Assembly (NCBI RefSeq): GCF_000442255.1
Contig: NZ_KE557277.1
Location: 274,836 to 338,835, forward strand
Reading direction: 5' to 3'
Length of the DNA stretch: 64,000 nucleotides
Source: Salipiger mucosus DSM 16094
Lineage (GTDB): Bacteria; Pseudomonadota; Alphaproteobacteria; Rhodobacterales; Rhodobacteraceae
Part shown: one piece after another, positions 51,796 to 60,351 of the stretch
Layout of the letters: each line of letters opens with the position of its first letter
Numbering within the stretch: the first letter of the stretch is position 1
Translations under genes and position numbers: made by a program
Notes under the pieces: model-generated
What the model was told of the DNA's origin: nothing
Database searches by the model: none
What the model saw: the letters and a program-made list of their open reading frames with translations, nothing else

Positions 51796-52725
51796 TCAGG
51801 AAGCGCCGACTTCCGCGATCGTGTCCGCTTCCAACGCGCGCCGCATGTAGCGGCCGGGAGGCTCACCGACGTGGCGGCTGAAGGCCGTGCTGAACGTGCT
51901 CGCCGATCCATAGCCGATCCGATCCGCGATGTCGGCAAGCGACAACGCTCCTTCCCGCAGCAGCGACTTGGCGACGGCCATGCGCCAGGCCAGAAGATAG
52001 TCCATCGGCGTCATGCCGACGGTCCTCAGGAACCTATCGAAAAAGGCGGAGCGCGACATTCCGACCTCCCGCGCAAGGCGGTTTGCGGTCCAGTTCCGCT
52101 TAAGATCGCCGTGCATCAGACGCAACGCCGTCACAACGCGGTCATCCGACAGCCCTCGCAACAGGCTTGGCCCGGACGTAGTACCGGGCACTGATCGCAG
52201 ACCCTCGATCAACAGAATTTCAACCAGCCGCTCCAGGATCAACTCCCGCCCGACGTCGTCTCGGCCGGCCTCGTCGCCGACCAGATGCACAAGCTGCGTC
52301 AACCGCGCGGTTCCGCGGATGTGAATGACCTGCGGTAGCAGCTTCACGAGCAGGTCAGCGTCCGGGGAAGCAAAGGAGAAGTAGCCGCCGAACTGACGCA
52401 TATCGGCGGGTACGCCTTTCCTGCCGTGGCGCACCTCCTGCCCGGACGGATGCAGGTCCCCGGGGGTGGCCCGGCGTCCGGTCGCGTCGGGCGACGACAT
52501 GGTGAAGGCTGGGGTCGCGGGCAGAAGAACGAAATCGCCTTCCTCCAGCAGGATCGGCGCTTCCCCCTCCACTGCGAGCAGGCAACGTCCAAGCGTCACC
52601 GCGCAGAAGCCGGGATGGCGCATGGGCGGGTAGCGGACGGCCCATTCCCCCGCTCCGGAAATCCCTTTTGAGAATACGGCCTTCGGCCGCAAGAGGCGGA
52701 TGATCTGCTCAAGAGGATCGGCCAT
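51796..52725 (-). CDS. AraC-family transcriptional regulator
   Basis: 309 residues from the ATG at 52725 (MADPLEQIIRLLRPKAVFSK). An N-terminal AraC-binding cupin of the AraC_binding_2/cupin_6 type (APILLEEGDFVLLPATPAFTM) precedes two C-terminal HTH motifs (WTANRLAREVGMSRSAFFDRFL and SLADIADRIGYGSASTFSTAF). It is divergent from a short-chain dehydrogenase gene with 98 bases between starts, so it probably controls that gene. Confidence 0.9.
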   Translation of the reverse strand: MADPLEQIIRLLRPKAVFSKGISGAGEWAVRYPPMRHPGFCAVTLGRCLLAVEGEAPILLEEGDFVLLPATPAFTMSSPDATGRRATPGDLHPSGQEVRHGRKGVPADMRQFGGYFSFASPDADLLVKLLPQVIHIRGTARLTQLVHLVGDEAGRDDVGRELILERLVEILLIEGLRSVPGTTSGPSLLRGLSDDRVVTALRLMHGDLKRNWTANRLAREVGMSRSAFFDRFLRTVGMTPMDYLLAWRMAVAKSLLREGALSLADIADRIGYGSASTFSTAFSRHVGEPPGRYMRRALEADTIAEVGAS

Positions 52726-52823
52726 TCTGGACCTTCGCAAACTAAAATTGGACTTTGAGTCGATGATTGTCCGGATTCTGTCCGCTATCTCAGTCTCGTC
52801 AATACAAAACACAGGAGACTGAC

Positions 52824-53567
52824 ATGAAGACCGTCCTCATCACCGGTTGCTCCTCGGGCTACGGGCTTGCAACAGCGCGCCACTTCCATGCCAAAGGCTG
52901 GACCGTCATCGCCACCATGCGTTCACCCCGCGAAGGGCTGTTCGCGCCATCCGATCGGCTCCGGATTCTCTCGCTGGATGTGACCGACCCCGATAGTATC
53001 CGGGCAGCGATCGAGGCCGCCGGTCCGATTGATGCCTTGGTCAACAACGCCGGAATCGGGGTCGTGGGGGCCTTCGAGGCAACGCCGATGGCGCATGTCC
53101 GAAAAGTGTTCGAGACGAATACGTTCGGCACAATGGCCATGGTTCAGGCGGCAATCCCGGGGATGCGGTCACGCGGATCGGGCGTGATTGTGAACGTCAC
53201 CTCCAGCGTGACATTGGCCCCGATGCCCCTCGCTGCGGCCTATACGGCAAGCAAGCAGGCCATCGAGGGATTTTCCGGATCGCTCGCACACGAACTCGGA
53301 GCTTTCGGCGTCCGCGCCAAGCTGGTTGAGCCCGGCTACGCCCCGACCACGCGTTTCGCCGAGAACACCGACATCGATGTCGCGGATTTGATTCCTGAAG
53401 CCTATGCCGACTTCGCGGCGCCGATCTTCGCGGACTTCGCGACACCGGCCCTGACCACTTCGGAAAGCGATGTCGCCGAAGCGGTCTGGCTTGCGGCTCA
53501 GGACAAGACGGACCGCTTGCGCTTTCCGGCCGGCCCCGACGCGGTGGCCTTGGCGCAGGCAAGTTGA
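52824..53567 (+). CDS. SDR family oxidoreductase
   Basis: 247 residues from the ATG at 52824, AGGAG ten bases upstream. It has TGCSSGYGLA (TGxxxGxG cofactor loop), NNAGIG, the catalytic Ser in VTSSVTLAP, and the YTASK active-site Tyr-Lys. NADP(H)-dependent oxidation or reduction of a small carbonyl/alcohol is expected; the substrate is unknown. It is paired divergently with the AraC regulator. Confidence 0.92.
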   Translation: MKTVLITGCSSGYGLATARHFHAKGWTVIATMRSPREGLFAPSDRLRILSLDVTDPDSIRAAIEAAGPIDALVNNAGIGVVGAFEATPMAHVRKVFETNTFGTMAMVQAAIPGMRSRGSGVIVNVTSSVTLAPMPLAAAYTASKQAIEGFSGSLAHELGAFGVRAKLVEPGYAPTTRFAENTDIDVADLIPEAYADFAAPIFADFATPALTTSESDVAEAVWLAAQDKTDRLRFPAGPDAVALAQAS

Positions 53568-53604
53568 CGCGAGCTGCGCCGTTACTTCATGGACAAACGG
53601 TGAA

Positions 53605-53640
53605 AGCCGTCATTCGCAGGGCAACCGGCGAATGACGGCT
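53605..53640. terminator. Perfect 13-bp inverted repeat between convergent genes
   Basis: AGCCGTCATTCGC (53605-53617) pairs with GCGAATGACGGCT (53628-53640) around ten bases. It lies 38 bases after the SDR stop and before the end of the convergent LysR gene, so a bidirectional terminator is likely, although a T-run is missing. Confidence 0.6.
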
Positions 53641-53642
53641 CT

Positions 53643-53716
53643 GGGCCGCTCGAGCCAGCGCAAGACGTCGCTGCGTGGGAATCGTCGCCGCGCCGCCGCA
53701 GGTCGGCTTCGAGCCC
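53643..53716. repeat. 74-bp direct repeat, copy A
   Basis: From GGGCCGCTCGAGCCAGCGCA to GGTCGGCTTCGAGCCC. It matches copy B at 55686-55759 with four substitutions and no gaps. The two copies flank the LysR/SDR gene pair in the same orientation. Confidence 0.85.
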
Positions 53717-53750
53717 ATTAAGGACCTCGCAATCTAAATGCGGATGATGC

Positions 53751-54641
53751 TCAGATCTCCTGACGCAAAAGGTCGAGGAAAAGCGTAACGGCCGGAGGCG
53801 GATGGCGTCGGCTCGAGTAGTAGGCGTGATAGCCGGGGAACCGTGGCGACCAGTTTCCGAGAGTCTCGACAAGCTGGCCGTCCTGGAGAAACGGAGCTGC
53901 CAGATCCTCCAGCATGTAGGCCAGTCCCATCCCCGCACAGGCCGCCGCGACAAGCGCGTCGCCATCGTTGACGATGATCGGCGATGTGATCTTCACCGTC
54001 TCGGTGCGGCCATCCTTTTCGAAGGTCCAGGGTGACAGGATGCCGCCCGCGTTCCGGAAACCGATGCAGCGATGCCGGGCCAGATCGCGCGGCCTATCCG
54101 GAGCTACGCAGGCGTCAAGATACCCGGGCGCGCCGACGACGACAGAGCGAAGCGATAGCCCAATGGGGACAGAAATCATGTCGAGTTCCAGATTGTCGCG
54201 CATCCGAATCCCGACATCGAACCGCTCTTTGACAATATCGACGTATCGGTCTTCGACGCTCAGCTCACCCTCGATATAAGGATGCGCGGCAAGCAACTTG
54301 GAGAAGGCCGGCCATACGAGCGTATCCGCCGCGTGTTTGCCGCAGGTCACCCTGAGTTGCCCGCCCGGCTCCTCGCGCAGCCGTTCGAGATCCGCGAGCT
54401 TTGCATTAAGCTCCGCGACGTTCGGGGCAAGGGTGGCCAGCAGTTGCTCGCCCGCTGCGGTCGGGGTCAGGCTACGCGTGGAGCGTGACAACAACCTTAT
54501 TCCCAGTTCCGCTTCAAGCCGCTTCACCGTTTGGCTGACGGCAGACTGGGTCACCCCGAGGCTATGCGCCGCCGCGGTGAAACTTTGCGTCTCTGCCACG
54601 CGGCTGAAGGTGATCAGGTCGGAGAATCTGCGAGGGTCCAT
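53751..54641 (-). CDS. LysR-family transcriptional regulator
   Basis: 296 residues. The winged-helix domain reads FTAAAHSLGVTQSAVSQTVKRLEAELGIRLLSRSTRSLTPT, followed by a LysR substrate-binding fold (LRVTCGKHAADTL, FDVGIRMRDNLELDM). It is divergent from an SDR gene with 99 bases between starts. The spacer contains CCTCTAAT and ATGAGAGG, an interrupted inverted repeat that could serve as its operator. Confidence 0.92.
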   Translation of the reverse strand: MDPRRFSDLITFSRVAETQSFTAAAHSLGVTQSAVSQTVKRLEAELGIRLLSRSTRSLTPTAAGEQLLATLAPNVAELNAKLADLERLREEPGGQLRVTCGKHAADTLVWPAFSKLLAAHPYIEGELSVEDRYVDIVKERFDVGIRMRDNLELDMISVPIGLSLRSVVVGAPGYLDACVAPDRPRDLARHRCIGFRNAGGILSPWTFEKDGRTETVKITSPIIVNDGDALVAAACAGMGLAYMLEDLAAPFLQDGQLVETLGNWSPRFPGYHAYYSSRRHPPPAVTLFLDLLRQEI

Positions 54642-54740
54642 TCATTAGTTGAGCTACTGATCGCGACAATTTTCAAGCCTCTAATCGGCAAACACGAAGA
54701 TCCCCTAATATGAGAGGCGACAAACGAAAGGACTGACAGG

Positions 54741-55559
54741 ATGACTGACAAGGTGTGGTTCATCACCGGCGCCGCCAAGGGGCTGGGGTATCTCATCGCG
54801 CGGGATGCATTACGCGCAGGCGACAAGGTCGTGGCGACCAGCCGGACCGTCGACGGGCTGGCCGACCGTCTCGCCGTGTCCAACGACAGGTTGCTCGTCT
54901 TGCCCCTCGACGTGACAGATGCGGATGCCGTCGCGAAGGCCCATGTCTCGGCCATCAATGCCTTTGGACAGATCGACGTACTGGTAAACAATGCCGGTCG
55001 CGCGCAACTTGGCTTTTTCGAGACGATCCGCGACGACGAAGTGCGCCGGCAGTTCGAGATCAACGTCTTCGGGGCGATGAACGTGGCCCGCGCCGTGCTG
55101 CCGACGATGCGCAGCCGGCGTTCTGGTCTGGTGGTTACGATCTCGTCGGTAAATGGCCTGGTCGCCAACCCGGGTGGATCGATCTACTCGGCCTCCAAGT
55201 TTGCCCTCGAGGGCTGGATGGAGGGCCTTTCCGAGGAGGTCGCGCCACTCGGCATTCGATCCCTGATCATCGATCCGGGCATGATGCGTACGAACTTCCT
55301 GGACCCCTCCACCGCGCGACAGGGGGACCTGGAGATCGAAGACTATGCCGAGGCGGCTTCCGCATTCCGCGGCTTCATTTCCCAGGCAAACGGCGCGCAG
55401 GACAATGACCCTGAAGAGCTTGCCGCGCTGATCGTCAAGGAAGCATCGTCTGATGAGCCCGCCCGGCGGCTGCTGTTCGGCGCGGACGCCCATGAATGGG
55501 CAGACACCAAATGCCGCCAATTGGCCGATGAAATCGACGCTTCGAACGCGCGCACTTGA
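54741..55559 (+). CDS. SDR family oxidoreductase
   Basis: 272 residues, MTDKVWFITGAAKGLGYLIA start with GGACTGACAGG upstream. TGAAKGLG cofactor loop, NNAGRAQLG, Ser in TISSVNGLVANPGG and YSASK catalytic pair are intact. The C-terminal EELAALIVKEASSDEPARRLLFGADAHEW is typical of the larger classical SDR group acting on hydroxysteroid- or quinone-like substrates. It is probably controlled by the divergent LysR protein. Confidence 0.92.
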   Translation: MTDKVWFITGAAKGLGYLIARDALRAGDKVVATSRTVDGLADRLAVSNDRLLVLPLDVTDADAVAKAHVSAINAFGQIDVLVNNAGRAQLGFFETIRDDEVRRQFEINVFGAMNVARAVLPTMRSRRSGLVVTISSVNGLVANPGGSIYSASKFALEGWMEGLSEEVAPLGIRSLIIDPGMMRTNFLDPSTARQGDLEIEDYAEAASAFRGFISQANGAQDNDPEELAALIVKEASSDEPARRLLFGADAHEWADTKCRQLADEIDASNART

Positions 55560-56333
55560 TCTGACATTAGGGTAGCCTAGTCCGCGTTGCGGTCATCTGG
55601 GCGTTGAAAATGCTGCGCGATGCGCGAATGTCCGGTTCAGTGAAGCCGCTCTGCAGCGATGATCCGACGGGCGGAGGGCAGCTAAGGGCCGCTCGCGCCA
55701 GCGCAGGACGTCGCTGCGTGGGAATCGTCGCCGCGCTGCCGCAGGTCGGCTTCGCGCCCTATCCCGTGAGCGCCTGACACTGCCGGCGCCCCCATGAAGC
55801 GGGACCCGATCAGGGCTGAACTGCCATCCCAATCGTCAGGATGCCGGTATGGGGGCGGTGCGCGGATCGGCATGAGGCCCGCGTCGCGGCTCGTGGTTGT
55901 GCGGTGGGAATGGCGGATCGTTCGAACGGCACATCGCATCTGGGATCGCGGGCAGCACGTCGGGCGGGGCGCCTGGAGAGTGATGCGCATGGCCTGTCGC
56001 GGTTGAGCCAATCCGCCGGTGAAAAGCCGGTCAGGCTGGCGGGCATCCGCGATCGCCATCGTCTCCGTTCTGACCCGAGCCATGTCCGCTCCAAACGGCC
56101 CTTTCAATGGCCTGATCTGGCCGAAGACCGGTTGTGCCTCGACCGGCTTGGCGCAACAGCGCCGCCATTACTTTCTTCCCCTGGGCTGCGCCCATTCCGC
56201 GCGAAACAAGAAAGTTCTGCCTTTGCTGTCCGGCCCCCGGCACGCCGGGGGTGCGCCGTCGGTCGTCTCCGGCCTGTCGATCGCCATCGGGCCGCAATGG
56301 TGCGGACCCGGAAACGGAAAACGGAGACTTAAA
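55560..56333. other. Long spacer with direct repeat copy B and a strong hairpin
   Basis: About 770 bases with no supported gene despite several open frames. It contains repeat copy B (55686-55759) and, close to the DUF736 gene, a hairpin CCCCCGG-CACG-CCGGGGG at about 56239-56256. The last ~300 bases are probably the long leader of the DUF736 gene. Confidence 0.5.
55686..55759. repeat. 74-bp direct repeat, copy B
   Basis: Same orientation and length as copy A at 53643-53716, with about 95% identity by eye (four mismatches). The pair may mark the ends of a duplicated or inserted regulator/dehydrogenase cassette. Confidence 0.85.
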
Positions 56334-56657
56334 ATGGCTACCATCGGCACCTTCAAGAAGACCGGCAACGAATTCACCGGCGAAATCGTCACCCTCAGCG
56401 TCCAGGTCCAGGGCGTGCGCATCGTTCCCGACACCCGCGCCACCGGCGAGAACGCCCCCAGCCACCGCGTCCTGGTTGGCCGCGCCGAGATCGGCGCCGC
56501 CTGGTCCAAGCGCTCGGGCGAGGGTCGCGACTATCTGGGCCTCAAACTCGACGATCCGAGCTTTACCGCCCCGATCTACGCCAACCTCTTCGACGACGAG
56601 GACGGCGAGAGCTACGCGCTGATCTGGTCCCGCCCCAACGGTCGCCGCGGTGAATAA
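56334..56657 (+). CDS. DUF736 family protein
   Basis: 107 residues starting MATIGTFKKTGNEFTGEIVT at 56334, with GGAGACTT before it. GRAEIGAAWSKRSGEGRDYLGLKLDDPSF and PIYANLFDDEDGESYALIWSRPN are the family hallmark. DUF736 genes are almost always on alphaproteobacterial plasmids and islands, near parB, ArdC or rep genes, and are short beta-rich proteins of unknown function. Its presence argues that mobile-element DNA extends at least to here. Confidence 0.92.
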   Translation: MATIGTFKKTGNEFTGEIVTLSVQVQGVRIVPDTRATGENAPSHRVLVGRAEIGAAWSKRSGEGRDYLGLKLDDPSFTAPIYANLFDDEDGESYALIWSRPNGRRGE

Positions 56658-56775
56658 CGCCGTCGCGAGGCCCCGGTCGAAAGGCCGGGGCCTCACTCAG
56701 CAATCTGAAGGCCGAAACGGGTCATGACGTTGGCCTTGTGCCGACTGATAGGCCAAGTTGTTCGGCGGGACGCTC

Positions 56776-57186
56776 TTACACTTTGTGTCTGGTGTTCGTA
56801 CGGGCGGCAAAGTTCATAAGGCGTTTGAACTTCGGGCACTCCATATGTGTTTCGGCCGGGCAATCCGCTACATGATGCAGGGCGTCGCGCAACCGCGAGA
56901 GGTCGCGGATCTGCTGGTCGAGCGCATCGGCGCGCAGGTGCAACTCGGCGCGCGGCAATCGAGGTGAGCCGTCTTTGGCGAACATCCCCTTGATATCCTC
57001 CAGCGAGAATCCGGCCATTTTCCCCAATGAGATCAGCGCAAGTTGCGTGGCAGTCTGCGCATCGAACTGCCGCCGCAACCCATGCCGCCCGACCGATTGG
57101 ATCAGGCCGATTTCCTCGTAATAGCGCAGCGTCGAGGGCGAGACGCCGCTCTTCTCCGACAGGACCCCGATATCGACCCGTTTCAC
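56776..57186 (-). CDS. MerR-family transcriptional regulator
   Basis: 136 residues from the GTG at 57186 (MKRVDIGVLSEKSGVSPSTL). A TTG further upstream would place coding sequence over the operator and was rejected. The MerR HTH is VLSEKSGVSPSTLRYYEEIGLI followed by a dimerisation coiled coil. Two cysteines (DCPAETHMECPKF) are near the C-terminus but the four-cysteine SoxR cluster is absent. The gene is divergent from an MFS exporter with a SoxR/MerR-like dyad between them, so it likely activates the exporter in response to a drug or reactive compound. Confidence 0.88.
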   Translation of the reverse strand: MKRVDIGVLSEKSGVSPSTLRYYEEIGLIQSVGRHGLRRQFDAQTATQLALISLGKMAGFSLEDIKGMFAKDGSPRLPRAELHLRADALDQQIRDLSRLRDALHHVADCPAETHMECPKFKRLMNFAARTNTRHKV

Positions 57187-57188
57187 GC

Positions 57189-57219
57189 TTGACCTCAAGT
57201 TGACTTGAAGTGGCAGGGT
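57189..57219 (+). promoter_or_regulatory. MerR-type promoter/operator of the MFS exporter
   Basis: TTGACC (57189-57194) is followed by a 19-base spacer and CAGGGT (57214-57219), the overlong spacing typical of MerR-activated promoters. The spacer contains an imperfect dyad CCTCAAGTT/GACTTGAAG (57193-57210, 7 of 9 positions symmetrical), close to the soxbox/MerR consensus. It lies 36-66 bases upstream of the exporter start. Confidence 0.6.
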
Positions 57220-57254
57220 AGCCTCCGCCAATCGTCAACGCAAGAGATCCGACC

Positions 57255-58670
57255 ATGACCCATACGAACGAGGCGCGTGCGCCGCTTCCGATCCTGGTAG
57301 CCCTCGCAGCTTCCTCGCTGACCGCTTCACTTGGGATCAGCGTCGCCTCGGTGCTGCTGCCGACACTGACCCGACGCTTCGATGTCACCGTCTCGGAAGC
57401 CCAATGGGTCGTGCTGGCCTATCTCATGGCGGTGACGGTCACCATCGTCTCGGTCGGGCGGCTTGGCGATCTGTTCGGCCATCGCCGGGTCATGATCGCC
57501 GGTCTGATCGTCTTCATGGCCGCGTCGGTCCTCTGCGCGACCGCGCCGAACCTCTCGCTGCTGATCCTCGGGCGGGCTCTTCAGGGGGTGGGCGGGGCGA
57601 TCCTGATCGCGCTCACGATGTCGATCGCGCGCGATCTCGTGCCTTCCAGGCAACTCGGCAAGGCCATGGGACTTCTGGGAACGACCTCGGCTACCGGAAC
57701 CGCGCTCGGGCCTTCGCTCGGCGGGCTCGTGCTCGCCTGGAGCGACTGGCGGACGGCTTTTTGGCTCCTCGCCGGGGTCGCCGGGCTGACTCTGGTTCTC
57801 GCTGTTCTCGCCATCCGGCGTGACGGCCTGCCGGCCCGGGCGTCGTTCCTGTCGCTGGACCTGCCGGGGACCGCCCTGCTGATTGTCGCGCTGGGGGCCT
57901 ACTCCCTCGTCACGAGCGGCGGCGCCACAGGCGTCCCTGTCTCGCAGGCCGTACTCGTGGTGGTGGCACTGGCCGCGACGGCGTGCTTCGTGATGGTAGA
58001 AGCCCGCGTGAGCACGCCGCTTGTGCCAATGGCTGCCCTCATGGACAGGAAGACAGGGGCAGGGGTTGCCATGAACATCCTGGTTGGCACCGTCATGATG
58101 GCGACGCTGGTCGTCGGCCCGTTCTTCCTGACGTTCTCCCTTGGCCTGGGAGATGCCGTGGTTGGTATAGTCCTGTCCGTCGGGCCGGTTGTCGCGGCAT
58201 TCTCCGGGGTGCCCTCGGGGTGGCTGACCGACCGTTTCGGCGCGCGGCGCGTGATGCTTGCGGGGCTGGTGCAGACCATGTTCGGGCTGCTCTGCCTTGC
58301 CTTTCTGCCGCGCCAGTTCGGCGTCGACGGATATATCGCGGCGCTGATCGTGTTGACCCCGGCCTTTCAGATGTTCCTGGCCGCCAACAACACCGCGGTT
58401 ATGTCGGGTGCCTCGAAGGAGCAGCGGGGGCGGCTTTCGGGCCTGCTCGGCCTGTCACGCAATCTTGGCCTGATGACAGGCGCCTCCGCGATGTCGACCC
58501 TGTTCGTCGCCGTCATGGGGACGGGCGACGCGGCGGAGGCGCCGGTCGCGGATGTCTCCCGTGCCTTCTCGATGACCTTCTCCGCCGCCGCTGCCCTGGC
58601 CCTGATCGCCCTGTGCCTGGCGCTATGGAGCCACTCCGGGCGGCCGCGAGCGGCGGCGGACCCAGCGTGA
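57255..58670 (+). CDS. MFS transporter, DHA2-type drug exporter
   Basis: 471 residues with about 14 hydrophobic segments. Loop 2-3 GRLGDLFGHRRVMIAGLIVF is the MFS motif A, motif C-like GTALGPSLGGLV lies in helix 5, and a second GWLTDRFGARRVMLAG is in the second half. Proton-driven efflux of a toxic compound across the inner membrane is expected. It is divergent from and probably activated by the MerR regulator. Confidence 0.92.
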   Translation: MTHTNEARAPLPILVALAASSLTASLGISVASVLLPTLTRRFDVTVSEAQWVVLAYLMAVTVTIVSVGRLGDLFGHRRVMIAGLIVFMAASVLCATAPNLSLLILGRALQGVGGAILIALTMSIARDLVPSRQLGKAMGLLGTTSATGTALGPSLGGLVLAWSDWRTAFWLLAGVAGLTLVLAVLAIRRDGLPARASFLSLDLPGTALLIVALGAYSLVTSGGATGVPVSQAVLVVVALAATACFVMVEARVSTPLVPMAALMDRKTGAGVAMNILVGTVMMATLVVGPFFLTFSLGLGDAVVGIVLSVGPVVAAFSGVPSGWLTDRFGARRVMLAGLVQTMFGLLCLAFLPRQFGVDGYIAALIVLTPAFQMFLAANNTAVMSGASKEQRGRLSGLLGLSRNLGLMTGASAMSTLFVAVMGTGDAAEAPVADVSRAFSMTFSAAAALALIALCLALWSHSGRPRAAADPA

Positions 58671-58774
58671 AGAGCAAACGGAACGCGCCCATCTTGCGAC
58701 CTTGGTGTGTGCCGTTGGACGCCGTAGGAGAGAACGGGTTCAGGGAGGGTCCTCATCTCGGACCCGCCCCGCCG

Positions 58775-59248
58775 TCAAAGCCGAGCTTCGGCCACCAGCG
58801 CGCGAGTGCGCTCCAGCGTCGACAGAAGGGCAGCTTTGTAGCCTTGGTCGCTGTCGAACTGCGCCTGCTCAGCCTGTTCGTCGGGGCCGTTCGGCACGGC
58901 GTCGCGCAGGCCGAGATAGCAGTAGAACCGCAGATGCAGTGCGCCCGTGTCGTCGGTGACGATCTCGTTGACGATGGCGCCTTCGCGCGGGCCGGTGGCC
59001 TGGAAGAAGGTGACCATGCGACGGGGCTCCAGGACGATGATCTCGCGCAGATCCTTGCCACCGATGGTGGCGTCGCGAACGAAATGCGTGGCGCTTTCCT
59101 CGGTCACGTCGCAGCGGGTGCAAAGTCCTGCGGGCAGGAATTCGCGGGCGTCACGCGCTTTCAGTTCCAGCCCCGCCCAGACCTGGTCGAGGGTGAGCTT
59201 TGCCTTGCCTTCGGGGTTCACGGGCACGGTGGCGGTCGAATAGATCAT
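58775..59248 (-). CDS. SRPBCC/AtaL-like (DUF1857) protein
   Basis: 157 residues from the ATG at 59248 (MIYSTATVPVNPEGKAKLTL). LDQVWAGLELKARDAREFLP and ATIGGKDLREIIVLEPRRMVTFFQATG follow the DUF1857/AtaL START-like fold that encloses a hydrophobic ligand pocket. The function is not established. It lies 86 bases downstream of the NmrA-type gene and may be co-transcribed with it. Confidence 0.85.
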   Translation of the reverse strand: MIYSTATVPVNPEGKAKLTLDQVWAGLELKARDAREFLPAGLCTRCDVTEESATHFVRDATIGGKDLREIIVLEPRRMVTFFQATGPREGAIVNEIVTDDTGALHLRFYCYLGLRDAVPNGPDEQAEQAQFDSDQGYKAALLSTLERTRALVAEARL

Positions 59249-59334
59249 GAGGTTGGTCCTTTCGTGTGGGTAGGGGCACAGGGCCCGCAATGGTGGAGGA
59301 GGGGGCACGTGGTCCCCGCTTGGGAAAATCCGGA

Positions 59335-60198
59335 TCAGCCTGCGATCTGGGCGGCGTAGTCGCGGTAGCTGCGCAGCGGGCGCCCAAGCAGTGTTTCCAG
59401 CTGCGCGACATCGCCGTCCTCGGGCACCATGCCATCGGACACGAAGCGTTCGGCCATCAGCCGCATGTCGAGCGCCATCCACGAGGGCATGACCTGCCGC
59501 AAGGTCTGTTCCAGCCCGGCGGTGTCGTCGCCCGGATAGGCGATGGGGCGGCCCAGAACTTCCGACCAAATCGCCGCCGTTTCGGCGCCGGTGATCGTGT
59601 CGGGGCCGACCAGGTTGAGCCGGGCCGTCGGTAGCGGTGCCGGGGCCTCTTCACGCCGGATCAACTCGATGGCCGCGATTTCGCCGATATCGCGGGCGTC
59701 GATCATCGCGAGGCCTTTGTCGCCGAGCGGCATCGGATAGATGCCATAGCTGGCGATGGCGTCCTTGATGGTGACCTCGTTGTCCATGAAGTAAGCGGGG
59801 CGCAGGATTGTGGCATGCATCTCCATTTCTTCGATCATCCGCTCGACCCCGTACTTGCCGGCGAAATGCGGCACATTCACGTAGAGGTCGCTGTGAATGA
59901 CCGAGAGGTAAACGATCCGCTCGATCCCGGCCTCGCGGGCGACCGCCAGGGCAACGAGGGCCTGGGTGAACTCGTCTGCGACAACGCCGTTCAGCAGGAA
60001 GAGGGTGGACACGCCGGAGAAGGCGGTGCGCAGGGAGTCGACGTCGAGAAAATCGCCCTTGGCGATGTCGACGCTGGCGGGAAAGTCGGCCTTGGCCGGA
60101 TCGCGGACGAGGGCGCGGACATCGGCGCCGCGCTGGACGAGGTGATCGACGACATTGCGACCGACATTTCCGGTGGCGCCGGTTACGAGAATGGTCAT
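59335..60198 (-). CDS. NmrA-like NAD(P)-binding protein (atypical SDR)
   Basis: 287 residues (MTILVTGATGNVGRNVVDHL) with GAGCTTCCC before the ATG. TGATGNVG is the atypical-SDR cofactor loop; VSTLFLLNGV and ERIVYLSVIHSD are typical for NmrA/QOR2-like proteins. These act as NADP(H) sensors or quinone reductases. It is divergent from a LysR gene with 153 bases between starts, suggesting regulation by it. Confidence 0.9.
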   Translation of the reverse strand: MTILVTGATGNVGRNVVDHLVQRGADVRALVRDPAKADFPASVDIAKGDFLDVDSLRTAFSGVSTLFLLNGVVADEFTQALVALAVAREAGIERIVYLSVIHSDLYVNVPHFAGKYGVERMIEEMEMHATILRPAYFMDNEVTIKDAIASYGIYPMPLGDKGLAMIDARDIGEIAAIELIRREEAPAPLPTARLNLVGPDTITGAETAAIWSEVLGRPIAYPGDDTAGLEQTLRQVMPSWMALDMRLMAERFVSDGMVPEDGDVAQLETLLGRPLRSYRDYAAQIAG

Positions 60199-60351
60199 GG
60201 GAAGCTCCTGTTTCTTTGGTTGTGTGGTTCGTCGTTTAAACAAGACGGAATGTACTGTTTCACTTTCGTGAGAGTAGGTGGTGAATATGGACACACCGCC
60301 TCGCTCATGAGACAGTATGCGCACCACTCGACTGCAGCGGGGATCTGACCA

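Noticed and set aside
55794-56332. Plus-strand open frames covering the spacer before DUF736
   Set aside because: Arg/Pro/Ser-rich composition and lack of start signals. The region instead shows repeats and hairpins.
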